Program-made: the position numbers and the translations under genes
Shown: piece by piece, positions 28,872-39,822 of the stretch
Position numbering within the stretch: the stretch's first letter is position 1
Layout of the letters: each line of letters begins with the position of its first letter
Assembly: GCA_020846635.1 (NCBI GenBank)
Contig: JADLDO010000041.1
Location: 248,001-312,000 of the forward strand
Length of the DNA stretch: 64,000 bases
Direction of reading: 5' to 3'
Source of the DNA: Caldilineaceae bacterium
GTDB taxonomy: Bacteria > Chloroflexota > Anaerolineae > Caldilineales > Caldilineaceae
The notes under the pieces: model-generated
The model's input: the letters and a program-made list of their open reading frames with translations, nothing else
What the model was told of the DNA's origin: nothing
Databases searched by the model: none

Positions 28872-29834
28872 CTAAATGGTATGCCCCGCCAACGGTGCGG
28901 GTGTGGATGGGGAATCCTCAACTGCTGGGACGGGGGCAGCGACCGCTAAGGCGTTGGCAGCTACCAGGACGACACCGATCCAAATCATGTCCGAGATAAA
29001 AAGATGGATCAACTGCATGGCAACGGGCGCTTTCAACATGACATTGAACGCACCCACCAGCAGTTGCAAGACATAGAAACCGCCGAGCCACCAACTGAGG
29101 CGATAGAGAGCCGGAGAGGGGCGCAGGCTGCGCGCGGTAAGCACTGCGAATAAAATGAGCGCGCCCACCACAAAAGCCAGCAGGGGATGGTAGATACGCA
29201 AATCAACCAGTGTTGCGACAAGCGACGACTCTTCAGGCGTAATCCCTGCGCCCAACAGCAGCGTATCTCCCAGCGCGGTGATGCCGCCACTTGCCCCCAA
29301 GATCAACATGCCCACCACTGCCGCCGCCAGGCTCCCGATCAGCACGCCCGGCTGGCCGCGCAGCCGCAGCGGTGGCGCGCCACCACCCCACCACGCTGTC
29401 AGCGTCAGCACCGCCAGCAACAAAAAGGTGTTGATCAGATGGCCTGCCACCCAATAGGCGCGCGCCACAGAGACATCATGCGCCACATATTCCAGCAGCA
29501 CCAAGCCTGCGCCCAGGAGTGCCTCCAGCACGATAAAGGCCACGGAGACCAGCGCCATGACACGCACGCGATGGCCGCGGCCAAATGCGCGCCAGGCCAG
29601 CGGAACCAGCGCCACCACCAGCAGCAGCGAAATCCCGCTCGTTGCGCGGTGTGCGAACTCAATCATCGTCTCAACAGCGGGGGCGCGCAGCAGCACTTCG
29701 CCATTGCACAAAGGCCAATGGCTGCCACAACCGGCCCCTGACCCTGTCGCGCGCACAAAAGCACCCCATACAATGACGAATACATTATAGGCCAGCACAC
29801 CCCATGCATAGGTGGCAAAACGACGAGTTTGCAT
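28872..29834 (-). CDS. ctaA: Heme A synthase (CtaA/COX15 family)
   Basis: This 320-residue polytopic membrane protein has about eight hydrophobic segments in two similar four-helix halves. The first half carries VRATGSGAGCGSHWPLCNGE, the conserved extracytoplasmic loop whose two cysteines are typical of the Bacillus-type enzyme, and FAHRATSGISLLL with a heme-ligand His. VAGHLINTFLLLAVLTL and the C-terminal QLIHLFISDMIW supply the other His residues. CtaA oxidises heme O to heme A for aa3-type cytochrome oxidase, so the organism probably respires oxygen. An extended -10 promoter lies about 85 bases upstream. Confidence 0.93.
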   Translation of the reverse strand: MQTRRFATYAWGVLAYNVFVIVWGAFVRATGSGAGCGSHWPLCNGEVLLRAPAVETMIEFAHRATSGISLLLVVALVPLAWRAFGRGHRVRVMALVSVAFIVLEALLGAGLVLLEYVAHDVSVARAYWVAGHLINTFLLLAVLTLTAWWGGGAPPLRLRGQPGVLIGSLAAAVVGMLILGASGGITALGDTLLLGAGITPEESSLVATLVDLRIYHPLLAFVVGALILFAVLTARSLRPSPALYRLSWWLGGFYVLQLLVGAFNVMLKAPVAMQLIHLFISDMIWIGVVLVAANALAVAAPVPAVEDSPSTPAPLAGHTI

Positions 29835-29917
29835 GATCCTACTCCCCTACAATTTTTTCACTGCAATTTTCTACAGTGAGGTCAAATGACGCCATCTCAG
29901 TAGCACGTCGTTTGTGC

Positions 29918-29926
29918 ATTATAGCA
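29918..29926 (-). promoter_or_regulatory. Extended -10 promoter upstream of ctaA
   Basis: Read on the minus strand, TGC-TATAAT is a perfect extended -10 element. No good -35 box is seen, as is common with extended -10 promoters. It lies inside a short inverted repeat, TTGTGC-N6-GCACAA. Confidence 0.55.
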
Positions 29927-29940
29927 CAAGGAATGACAAC

Positions 29941-32859
<2,919 letters not shown>

Positions 32860-32900
32860 TTCACCTTTTCCTCATGAATTACGCTACACCTATGCCACAA

Positions 32901-32933
32901 ACCCTCCCGGAAGCTCGGAGCTTCCGGGAGGGT
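32901..32933. repeat. Dispersed inverted repeat R5
   Basis: Arms ACCCTCCCGGAAGCT and AGCTTCCGGGAGGGT (15 bp, perfect) with loop CGG. Read on the minus strand it lies 7 bases after the stop of the MTAP-like gene and continues into TTTGT, so it is a likely terminator for that gene. Confidence 0.88.
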
Positions 32934-32940
32934 AATAGTC

Positions 32941-33717
32941 CTACCACGCCACCGTTCCCAAACAATCGCATGTCTCTGCTGAGGCAATCGACAGCATTGT
33001 GGGCAGCAGGCTCAACGTCGCTTCCAGCGATGCGCGCACCTCGCCCCGCGGTGGTGTCTGCGACCGCTCTGCGCTTAACTCTGCCACCGTCATCAACCCC
33101 GCAAAACAGATACCTGCCTCTTGCGCCAACGCTGCTTCGGGAACCATGTTTTGCCCAACCACGTCAGCGCCCCATTGGCGAAAGATACGCGCCTCGGCGG
33201 CTGTCTCACGGCGTGGGCCATCAATACCCACATAGACAATTTCTGCGGCAAAGGGCAATGCCTGGCGCAGTGCGCCGGTGAGCCGCGGACAGACCGCGCG
33301 CAGCGGGGCTTCGGGATCAGGCGGCAGGCTGGGTGGCACACCATCGAAGGAGCCTGGCCCGCGCGTAAAATCAATGTAATCGGCCATGACAGCCACTTGT
33401 CCCCTGGGCAGCACAGGGTTGAGCGCGATCACGGTATCCCACGCCACGATCTGGCGCACGCCTAAAACATGGGCAGCATAGATCGTAGCCCGTGGATCGG
33501 TGCGTGTCGCCGCGCCTGTGTAGGGCATAATCCAAACGCTGGGGCCTTGTGGCACGCGCCGCAGTGCCAGGGGGCCCACCATGCCAAAGGGTGTCTCTAT
33601 CGTCCGTTCCGCCGCCACCACACCCAGTTCATTCATTGCCGCCGGGGGCAACAAGACCGCCAGCAGGATCAGCCAATCCGCTTGATCGACCACAAACTGG
33701 GATATTTTGCTCTCCAC
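32941..33717 (-). CDS. MTA-phosphorylase-like protein lacking canonical phosphate motifs
   Basis: This 258-residue protein aligns with the MTAP/MTIP branch of purine nucleoside phosphorylases in its central and C-terminal parts: YIDFTRGPGSFDG, GIDGPRRETAAEARIFRQWG and NMVPEAALAQEAGICFAGL. The N-terminus differs. The expected GGSG loop is absent, and the RHGxxH phosphate motif is replaced by MPYTGAATRTDPR. True family members use phosphate to cleave 5'-methylthioadenosine or related nucleosides. The substitutions suggest a hydrolase-like activity, another acceptor or a non-catalytic role. The first 25 residues are unusually hydrophobic (WLILLAVLLPPAAM), but they fit a buried beta strand better than a signal peptide. 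The gene stands between R5 and an MFS transporter gene. Confidence 0.72.
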   Translation of the reverse strand: MESKISQFVVDQADWLILLAVLLPPAAMNELGVVAAERTIETPFGMVGPLALRRVPQGPSVWIMPYTGAATRTDPRATIYAAHVLGVRQIVAWDTVIALNPVLPRGQVAVMADYIDFTRGPGSFDGVPPSLPPDPEAPLRAVCPRLTGALRQALPFAAEIVYVGIDGPRRETAAEARIFRQWGADVVGQNMVPEAALAQEAGICFAGLMTVAELSAERSQTPPRGEVRASLEATLSLLPTMLSIASAETCDCLGTVAW

Positions 33718-33841
33718 CGACCTCTCCTCTCACCGGTTCTCGAACGCTATCGACCAAAGGCTCTCATGCTTCTATCCCTATTGTGCCACAACCCCTGCCC
33801 GAATGGAGAGAGAAGGAGGAGGAAGGCTTGCAGTTACATCT

Positions 33842-35191
33842 TTAATGCCAACGCCACAGCGCAATCCCCGACAACGCCCGCAGCGCCGCAGCCAGCAGCA
33901 GCGTCGGCACCAGCCCCACCCACTCCGCCAAGAACGAGCCGCTCAACGAGCCCGTCAAGACCGCTGCATTGAGCGCCAAATTATACCAAGCGAGATAGGC
34001 CGGGCGATCCCCTTCCGGCGCTTGTTCCAGCAGATAGTTGCCAAGCGATCCCGCCGTGACAGACCAGGCCAGGCCGCCCAGCACCGACGTCACCACAAGC
34101 AAGGGCACATCCACCGAAAACGCGGCCAGCAGAGGATACGCACTTAATAGCAGCGTGCTGATCGCCGTCAACCTGCGGTTATCCCAACGCCGAGCCAGGC
34201 GCACAAATTGCAGCGATCCCATCAGCACAGCAGAATGAAAGACCGCAGTGCCAATGCCGATCTCCCAATCCGAAAACTGGGCGACATCGACCCAAAAGAG
34301 CGGAAAGACCGGAATGGGGAGGAATTGTGCAAAGTGAAAGACAAAGAAGGCGGCAACCACCTTGCCATAGCTGCCGCGCAATACCTCAAAGCGCAGCAAA
34401 TTGACACCGCGACTAAAGACGCGCAGCCCTACATTCGTGCGTAGGTTCATCCCGGTCATGCGCGAATCCCCAGGCCGCGCCAGGTCGCCAATCGAAGTGC
34501 GAATCTTCTCCGGCTCCAGAATGCTCTCTGTGTTGACACGGCGCAAATGCCACAGATGATAGGTGCTCATGGCCGCGCCGAGACAGCCCAGCCCAAAGAT
34601 CACCTGATAGCCCAGGGTCATGGGCAACGTATTGAGCAGCCAACCGCTGACCAGCGATGTCACCACATAGACAAGCGCCAGCAGTGCGTTGCGCGTTCCC
34701 GCCACCTGGCCGCGGTATTCAACCGGCACAGCCGCGGCATACATGGCGTTAAAGCTAATCGCCAGCACTGTAGCCGGGATGGTAAAGAGCAACACCAACG
34801 CCAAAAAGCTCCAAACCTGTCCCTGGGCAGGCAGCAGCCCAGGCAAGAGCGCCCACAACAAAAACTGGATTCGGCTCACCGCAGCCGACCAAAAGACGGC
34901 ACGCCCCACGCGCTGGCGTTGCAGCCACAAGCCTGCGGGCATGGTAAAGAGCAGCCCCACCAGGGCAGGCCCGGCGTTGAGCAACCCCATTTGCAGCGGC
35001 GTAGCCCCCAGGCGCGCCACATAGACGCCCAAGAACGCCTGGCTGCTCCCCGCCACAATGCCAAACCACGCAACATCCCAATAAAGATGGCTAAAATAGG
35101 CGCGCAATTCATCCGGCACGACACTTTTGTTTTGTCCCGGTCGGAACAAAAGCGTGCGAAACATAGACGTTAAGACAGTTTGCAGAATCAC
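33842..35191 (-). CDS. MFS transporter
   Basis: This 449-residue protein has about 11-12 hydrophobic helices and the general layout of the major facilitator superfamily. The loop between helices 2 and 3 (AGLWLQRQRVGRAVFW) resembles the MFS motif A region, and EYRGQVAGTRNALLALVY is typical of sugar or drug-type permeases. A central cytoplasmic loop (LEPEKIRTSIGDLARPG) joins the halves. The substrate is unknown. The GTG at 35191 has AGGA about 10 bases upstream; an in-frame ATG at 35164 is the alternative. It is divergent from the oxidoreductase gene, sharing an 80-base promoter region. Confidence 0.82.
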   Translation of the reverse strand: MILQTVLTSMFRTLLFRPGQNKSVVPDELRAYFSHLYWDVAWFGIVAGSSQAFLGVYVARLGATPLQMGLLNAGPALVGLLFTMPAGLWLQRQRVGRAVFWSAAVSRIQFLLWALLPGLLPAQGQVWSFLALVLLFTIPATVLAISFNAMYAAAVPVEYRGQVAGTRNALLALVYVVTSLVSGWLLNTLPMTLGYQVIFGLGCLGAAMSTYHLWHLRRVNTESILEPEKIRTSIGDLARPGDSRMTGMNLRTNVGLRVFSRGVNLLRFEVLRGSYGKVVAAFFVFHFAQFLPIPVFPLFWVDVAQFSDWEIGIGTAVFHSAVLMGSLQFVRLARRWDNRRLTAISTLLLSAYPLLAAFSVDVPLLVVTSVLGGLAWSVTAGSLGNYLLEQAPEGDRPAYLAWYNLALNAAVLTGSLSGSFLAEWVGLVPTLLLAAALRALSGIALWRWH

Positions 35192-35271
35192 GTTAAAAAG
35201 TTCCTACTTGTATAATATTCAAAACGGTACCAAACTTTTCCCCAAAGGAACCGCACCCAACAGAGGTACGC

Positions 35272-36309
35272 ATGCCCGCTTTACCCAATCAATCCATTCA
35301 CCGGCCCATTCGCTTGGCGCTCATTGGTGCGGGCATCTATGCCCGCGATGCCCATCTACCGTCCCTCCTGCGTCATCCTGACATATTTGAAATTGCGGCG
35401 ATCTACAGCCGCACAAAAACCACCGCCCAATCTCTGGCCGAACAGATCCCTCATCCGGTCGATCTGTATACCGACCTGGGCGCGCTCCTGGCCAGACCGG
35501 ACATCGAAGCCGTGGAAATTCTGCTGCCCATCCCCGCGCTGCCCGCTGCCATTCGTCAGACGCTCGCCGCGGGCAAGCACCTGCTCAGCGAGAAGCCCAT
35601 CGCCCCGGATGTGGCGACGGGTCGTGAACTCTTGACGCAACACGCCCACCATCCCGAAATCATCTGGATGGTGGGCGAAAATTGGCGTTATGAAGACGCC
35701 TATCTCCAAGCCGCCGAAATCGTCCGCAGCGGCCTGATTGGCACACCCTTGACCTGTCATTGGGCAATCTACACGCCCATCACAGCCAAAAGTAAATATT
35801 ATCATACCCTGTGGCGGCGTGATAGTTCGTCCCCCGGCGGATTTCTTATGGATGGTGGCATCCACCATTTGGCTGCGCTGCGCCTGATTCTGGGGGAGAT
35901 CACCCAGGTCAGCGCCACCACACGCCAAAATTCGCCCGACCTGCCCCCTGCCGACACCCTCGCCGCTACACTCACCTTTGCCAATGGCGTAATCGGCACC
36001 TACCTCGCCACCTATGCCATTGCCGCACCCTGGCCGCCGCAACTATACATCGGCGGCACACAGGGTTCATTGCGTCTGCAACGCAAGGAGATCGAACTCA
36101 CCCGCGAGGGCAAGACCGAGCGCATTGAAACAGCAGGTTTTGATGGCGTCGAGAAAGAATTGCTGGCCTTTGCGAGCAGCATCCGCAGCCACACGCCCCA
36201 CCGCAACTTACCCGCGGCGGCACTGCGTGACCTCGCTGTGGTCGAAGCGATGCTAGACTCTGCCGCGTCAGGCCGGCCCGTGACGCCAGAGAAGGTCGAA
36301 GCAGTCTAG
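35272..36309 (+). CDS. Gfo/Idh/MocA family oxidoreductase
   Basis: This 345-residue NAD(P)-dependent oxidoreductase has the nucleotide-binding motif IRLALIGAGIYARDAHLP near residues 13-30, and the family's EKP motif in LLSEKPIAPD near residue 108. The C-terminal alpha/beta domain contains GGFLMDGGIHHLAALR, where Asp and His usually act in catalysis, as in glucose-fructose oxidoreductase and myo-inositol dehydrogenase. The substrate is probably a sugar or cyclitol. A TATAAT at 35211-35216 could serve as the -10 element. The transcript probably ends at the hairpin 19 bases downstream. Confidence 0.88.
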   Translation: MPALPNQSIHRPIRLALIGAGIYARDAHLPSLLRHPDIFEIAAIYSRTKTTAQSLAEQIPHPVDLYTDLGALLARPDIEAVEILLPIPALPAAIRQTLAAGKHLLSEKPIAPDVATGRELLTQHAHHPEIIWMVGENWRYEDAYLQAAEIVRSGLIGTPLTCHWAIYTPITAKSKYYHTLWRRDSSSPGGFLMDGGIHHLAALRLILGEITQVSATTRQNSPDLPPADTLAATLTFANGVIGTYLATYAIAAPWPPQLYIGGTQGSLRLQRKEIELTREGKTERIETAGFDGVEKELLAFASSIRSHTPHRNLPAAALRDLAVVEAMLDSAASGRPVTPEKVEAV

Positions 36310-36327
36310 GAAAATTCCCCACAAAAG

Positions 36328-36359
36328 CATCGCCCAGAGCGTACATGCTCTGGGCGATG
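36328..36359. terminator. Bidirectional-type hairpin after Gfo/Idh/MocA gene
   Basis: Arms CATCGCCCAGAGC and GCTCTGGGCGATG (13 bp, perfect) with loop GTACAT. There is no T-tract on the plus strand; on the minus strand the stem is followed by CTTTTGT. It lies between convergent genes. Confidence 0.65.
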
Positions 36360-36390
36360 ACAATCTTGATTGAAGCTCTGCCAAACCTCG

Positions 36391-36666
36391 TTACCTCAAC
36401 TTGGCAATGCGCTCCTCAAGCGTATGGCGCAGCTCTCCAACTTCTTTTTCGAGCTTCTTGACGACCGGCTCAATGGCCTCTTGACCACTGTCCAGCCCAT
36501 CCTCTACGCTTCTCGCCAGCTTGCGGCGCGTTTTCTTGCCCGATGCGGGCGCATTCAACAGCGCCATCATGGCCCCAATTCCAACTCCGACCAGAAGCGA
36601 AAGAATTGACCATATGATAATCTGACCTGTGGCCTGTGTCTGCTTTTGTATACGGTAATTACTCAT
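36391..36666 (-). CDS. YtxH-like small membrane protein
   Basis: This 91-residue protein has one transmembrane helix (IIIWSILSLLVGVGIGAMMALL, residues about 16-37) followed by APASGKKTRRKLARSVEDG, which matches the YtxH family's LLAPxSGxETR signature. The C-terminal half is a charged amphipathic helix (VVKKLEKEVGELRHTLEERIAKLR) likely to form a coiled coil. YtxH proteins are general-stress or envelope proteins of unknown mechanism. The start at 36666 is followed by a Gln/Thr-rich cytoplasmic leader. It is convergent with the oxidoreductase gene. Confidence 0.82.
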   Translation of the reverse strand: MSNYRIQKQTQATGQIIIWSILSLLVGVGIGAMMALLNAPASGKKTRRKLARSVEDGLDSGQEAIEPVVKKLEKEVGELRHTLEERIAKLR

Positions 36667-36984
36667 CGTTTCACCTTACTTTCGTTGCAACGTAATGTGT
36701 CGTGAAGTTCCCGATGACACAAACCAACAGTACCACGACTCCTTTGCGCCTGCCATCTATCGAAACATAGCAAGCGGCTAGGGGCGAGGATACATTGATC
36801 GACACATTGATCAGATGTTGTACCTACTTTTATGTCCAGTCTCTCTATCATAGGCCGTGGTTGGGAGATTTTAGCGGTTGTAAGATGGAAAGCAAGAGAA
36901 CAGAAAGTAATAGGAAAAGGCAGGCAAATTGCAGCGCGCTGCCCGCCCAACAACAGCTTTGGAGATCAAGACAGGAGGGCATAT
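36667..36984. other. Divergent intergenic region between YtxH-like and DUF2795 genes
   Basis: This 318-base region contains no gene I can support. A short direct repeat ACATTGATC occurs twice near 36791 and 36803. The region is more AT-rich than the coding flanks and presumably holds both promoters. AGGAGG at 36973-36978 is the ribosome-binding site of the DUF2795 gene. Confidence 0.45.
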
Positions 36985-37212
36985 ATGCCGAGCAATCGCA
37001 CGACGGAGATCAAGAAGTATTTACAGGGCGCAAAATTTCCTGCCGACAAAATCGACTTGGTCGAACACGCAAAGCAGCAACATGCGCCAAACAGTATAAT
37101 CGACCTGCTAGAGCAGTTGTCTACCCCAGAGTTTGGCAGCGCCAACGCCGAACACCTGACTGAGTATAACAGCATGGACGAACTCATCCGGGAGATCGAG
37201 AAGATCGAATAG
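36985..37212 (+). CDS. DUF2795 family small protein
   Basis: This 75-residue protein matches the DUF2795 pattern: a short helix-strand unit TEIKKYLQGAKFPADKIDLV, then EHAKQQHAPNSIIDLLEQL, and the closing FGSANAEHLTEYNSMDELI. An open frame extends 51 codons upstream, but AGGAGG seven bases before the ATG at 36985, and the family length, fix the start. The family is common in Actinobacteria and Chloroflexota near general-stress genes; its function is not established. The acidic C-terminus (IREIEKIE) is typical. The stop lies 46 bases from the 3' end of the methyltransferase gene, which converges on it. Confidence 0.85.
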   Translation: MPSNRTTEIKKYLQGAKFPADKIDLVEHAKQQHAPNSIIDLLEQLSTPEFGSANAEHLTEYNSMDELIREIEKIE

Positions 37213-37258
37213 ACGGGCTGCTGTCGCTTGAGAGGGGTTACAAATTGGGCGGCAGGGT

Positions 37259-38059
37259 TTACCGGATCAGCCGAAAGACCATCTCTGTCGGAAAATCAAA
37301 GCGGTTTACCTGCCACGGCTGCCCCGCCACCAGGTCAGCAAAGTGATCAGCGTAGTTCTGCACCATGCCCTTGCTGCGCCCACCCAAACTGCGCGCCGGA
37401 AAGGAAACGACGATCACGGGCGCGTTGATCTGTGCCAGCAGCCGCGCGCCAATATTCTTGTCAGCTTGCTCCAAACAAGGGATGGTTTTGAGCAGCAGCG
37501 CCACATCTGCTGCTTGGTTGGGTACATCCACCAGCAGATTGCCGATAAAGGCTTGCCCCGGCTGCTCCCTCTGTTGGAAAACGTGATTGAGGAAGCCGAT
37601 CTGATCCTGGTAGATGTCACAGGCGTCATAGCGCGCACCCGCCGCCAACGGCATCCATGCCGCGGCTAGCGGGTTAAGCCCGCATGCCAAATCCAACACG
37701 CTGTGGACAGGAGGCAAGTCTCCCAAGATCGTGGAATAGAAGGTGTCGAGGAAAGGCAGCCGCTCGCGTGTGGAAGCGTGATAGGCCATCACCTGGCGAT
37801 ACGCCGCGCGCTGTTCGTCATCATTCGCCGCCTGGGAAATCACCTTGAGCCATTTTGCGTAATCGGGCCGGTCGGGCAGATAGGCCCCTGCCACCTGGTG
37901 CAATTTATTGCGTGTGGCCTTGACGCTCTCCTTGAAGCTGCGCCCCTTGGCTAACTCCGCTGCGGCGACTGCTTCAACCAAGCCGGAATCGAGATGGCGA
38001 TATTTGGCCCCCTCGCGCACCGCAGCCACCAGCGCGGCGAGTTCAGTTGCCCCCATCAT
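37259..38059 (-). CDS. 16S rRNA (guanine-1405-N7)-methyltransferase homologue (Rmt/Arm/Kgm-like)
   Basis: This 266-residue SAM-dependent methyltransferase matches the family that methylates N7 of G1405 in helix 44 of 16S rRNA and thereby blocks 4,6-disubstituted aminoglycosides. Family motifs are all visible: the helical N-terminal subdomain with ATRNKLHQVAGAYL (48-61), HASTRERLPFLDTFY (94-108), the SAM loop LDLACGLNPLA (122-132) and SFPARSLGGRSKGM (219-232). The start is uncertain: ATG ATG at 38059/38056 is preferred, with the gene overlapping the end of tgt by 17 bases. In-frame starts at 38083 and 38071 would lengthen the overlap. Translational coupling to tgt is likely. There is no mobile element or drug gene nearby, so a housekeeping or intrinsic-resistance role is possible. 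See findings. Confidence 0.85.
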   Translation of the reverse strand: MMGATELAALVAAVREGAKYRHLDSGLVEAVAAAELAKGRSFKESVKATRNKLHQVAGAYLPDRPDYAKWLKVISQAANDDEQRAAYRQVMAYHASTRERLPFLDTFYSTILGDLPPVHSVLDLACGLNPLAAAWMPLAAGARYDACDIYQDQIGFLNHVFQQREQPGQAFIGNLLVDVPNQAADVALLLKTIPCLEQADKNIGARLLAQINAPVIVVSFPARSLGGRSKGMVQNYADHFADLVAGQPWQVNRFDFPTEMVFRLIR

Positions 38060-39257
38060 CTGCCTGAGCATAAAGCTGCACATGCAGCGCGTCCATCATC
38101 CGCGCCATAAAACGCAAATTGTGGATCGTCGCCAGCCGCATATAGGTGGCGTCACTGCTCTTATAAAGATGGTGCAGATAGCCGCGCGAGTAATGGCGGC
38201 AGGTGTGGCAGTCGCAATGCTCGGAGAGGGGCCGCGCATCCTTCACATGCTTTTCATCGTTGATATAGACAAAGGAGAACCAGCGTTTATGGTCGGGGTT
38301 GGGTTGGGGCGTGGGGTCGTTGAAGATGTAGAGCCGCCCCTGGCGCGCATCGCGCGTGGGCAGGGCTGAATCGAAGATGCCATAGCCCAACTGCGCGCAG
38401 GCAGCGATGCTGGCAGGATGCCCCACCCCCAGCGCGTGCATAGGATATTGGCTTGGGATTTGCTCGCGCGTGTAGGCCAAAATCTCTTGCAGCAAATTGC
38501 CCTCTGCATCCAGGGGCCAGCCGCCATAGCCATAGCCATCAAACCCGATCTCCAGCAGTGCCGCCGCACAGGCAGCGCGTAACTCGCGCGAGCCTCCCCC
38601 CTGCACAACGCCGAAGATCAGCGGTCGCGCCCCGTCGTCGCCACGCCGCTGGCTCATGTGCCGGTCAAACTCGGCGCGGCAGCGTTTGGCCCATGCAATC
38701 GTTCGCTCCACCGAGGTAACTTGCTCCTCGTCCACGTCATCCACATGGGTACAATCATCCAAGCACATCACCACATCCGCGCCATAGCTCAACTGCAACT
38801 GCACGCACTTTTCCGGCGTGAGCTGCAACTTGCGGTTGCTGCCCTCGGGGCGAAAGATGATGCCATTGTCGGTCAGTGTGCCAAACTTCGGGTTTTGACG
38901 GATCAGCGAATAGGCTTGAAAGCCACCGGAATCGGTGATAATCGGATGGGGCCAGGCGCTCATCCTGTGCAGTCCGCCCAGCGCCGCCACAGTGGACGAA
39001 CCTGGATGCTGCATCAAATGAAAAGTGTTCATCACCAGGCCGCGTATACCGCACGAAAGCAAATCGCCGCTGTCCACCGCGCGCACCACACCCACCGTCG
39101 CATCAGGCAGGAAGGTGGGCAGGGGCAGCGTGCCGCGGGGCAGCGCAATTTCCGAAGGCGTCTCCAACTTGGGCAGCCCAGGCTCAACACCCTCACCCCG
39201 CACCCGATCACGCGCCGGCAGTGCCGCGCCGCGACCGCGCCGTCGATCAGTAGGCAT
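38043..39257 (-). CDS. tgt: tRNA-guanine transglycosylase family protein (Tgt-like)
   Basis: This 404-residue TIM-barrel transglycosylase keeps the core of bacterial Tgt, which exchanges G34 for preQ1. TDSGGFQAYSL carries the general-base Asp. FDSALPTRDARQG carries the nucleophile Asp. The zinc site is CDCHTCRHYSRGYLHHL. The substrate loop differs: GYGYGGWPLDAEG replaces the usual AIGGLxVGE, so base preference may have changed. The first 30 residues are a basic extension. Its start overlaps the smpB stop by 11 bases, and its end overlaps the rRNA methyltransferase gene. The three look like one translation-linked operon. Confidence 0.85.
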   Translation of the reverse strand: MPTDRRRGRGAALPARDRVRGEGVEPGLPKLETPSEIALPRGTLPLPTFLPDATVGVVRAVDSGDLLSCGIRGLVMNTFHLMQHPGSSTVAALGGLHRMSAWPHPIITDSGGFQAYSLIRQNPKFGTLTDNGIIFRPEGSNRKLQLTPEKCVQLQLSYGADVVMCLDDCTHVDDVDEEQVTSVERTIAWAKRCRAEFDRHMSQRRGDDGARPLIFGVVQGGGSRELRAACAAALLEIGFDGYGYGGWPLDAEGNLLQEILAYTREQIPSQYPMHALGVGHPASIAACAQLGYGIFDSALPTRDARQGRLYIFNDPTPQPNPDHKRWFSFVYINDEKHVKDARPLSEHCDCHTCRHYSRGYLHHLYKSSDATYMRLATIHNLRFMARMMDALHVQLYAQADDGGN

Positions 39258-39735
39258 TCTTGATCACGCGCCGCATTTCGCGCTCAGAATCGCGCTTGGC
39301 AATGGTGTCCCGCTTGTCGTGGAGCTGCTTGCCGCGCGCCAGCCCGATCTCAATCTTGGCTCGTCCGCGATCATTGATATAGAGACGCAAAGGCACTATC
39401 GTCCAACTGCGCTGCGTCGCCGCCACATGCAGCTCGCGAATCTCCTTCTTGTGCAGCAGGAGCTTGCGCGGGCGTGTCTCCTCATGGTTGTTGCGGTTGC
39501 CCTGCTCATAGGTGCCAATATGCACATTCATGAGCGTGGCTTCGCCGTTGCGAACCAGCACAAAGCCATCCTGTAGATTGACGCGGCCCAAGCGAATCGA
39601 CTTAATCTCGGTCCCGGTGAGGACAAGCCCTGCCTCATAGGTTTCCTCTATGAAATACTCATGCCGCGCACGCCGGTTGGTTGCCACAGTGCGCGGCCCC
39701 ACCGGCATTGCCAGCTTCTCTTTATTCTTTGCCAT
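39247..39735 (-). CDS. smpB: SsrA-binding protein SmpB
   Basis: This 162-residue protein binds tmRNA and delivers it to stalled ribosomes. The conserved beta-barrel motifs are ATNRRARHEYFIEETYEAG, VLTGTEIKSIRLGRVNLQDG, LHKKEIREL and IEIGLARGKQLHDKRDT. The basic C-terminal tail (AKRDSEREMRRVIKNAY) that enters the mRNA channel is complete. The tgt-like gene overlaps its last 11 bases. The tmRNA gene (ssrA) is not within this window. A short inverted repeat (39749-39822) lies just upstream. Confidence 0.97.
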   Translation of the reverse strand: MAKNKEKLAMPVGPRTVATNRRARHEYFIEETYEAGLVLTGTEIKSIRLGRVNLQDGFVLVRNGEATLMNVHIGTYEQGNRNNHEETRPRKLLLHKKEIRELHVAATQRSWTIVPLRLYINDRGRAKIEIGLARGKQLHDKRDTIAKRDSEREMRRVIKNAY

Positions 39736-39748
39736 AGTCGCCTAATAG

Positions 39749-39822
39749 GGATGAAGGATGAAGGATGAAATGCAGAGACAGGAGTCCCCTGGGCGCGATT
39801 CTTCTTTATTCATCCCTCATCC
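39749..39822. repeat. Imperfect inverted repeat between S41 protease and smpB
   Basis: GGATGAAGGATGAA (39749-39762) pairs with TTCATCCCTCATCC (39809-39822) with one mismatch across 46 bases. The right arm overlaps the last codons of the upstream protease gene. It may form an mRNA hairpin between the two genes. Confidence 0.55.

Noticed and set aside
37259..38083. Recently acquired plasmid-type resistance gene
   Set aside because: No insertion sequences, integron elements or composition shift; the gene overlaps tgt and matches the codon use of its neighbours, so long residence is more likely.
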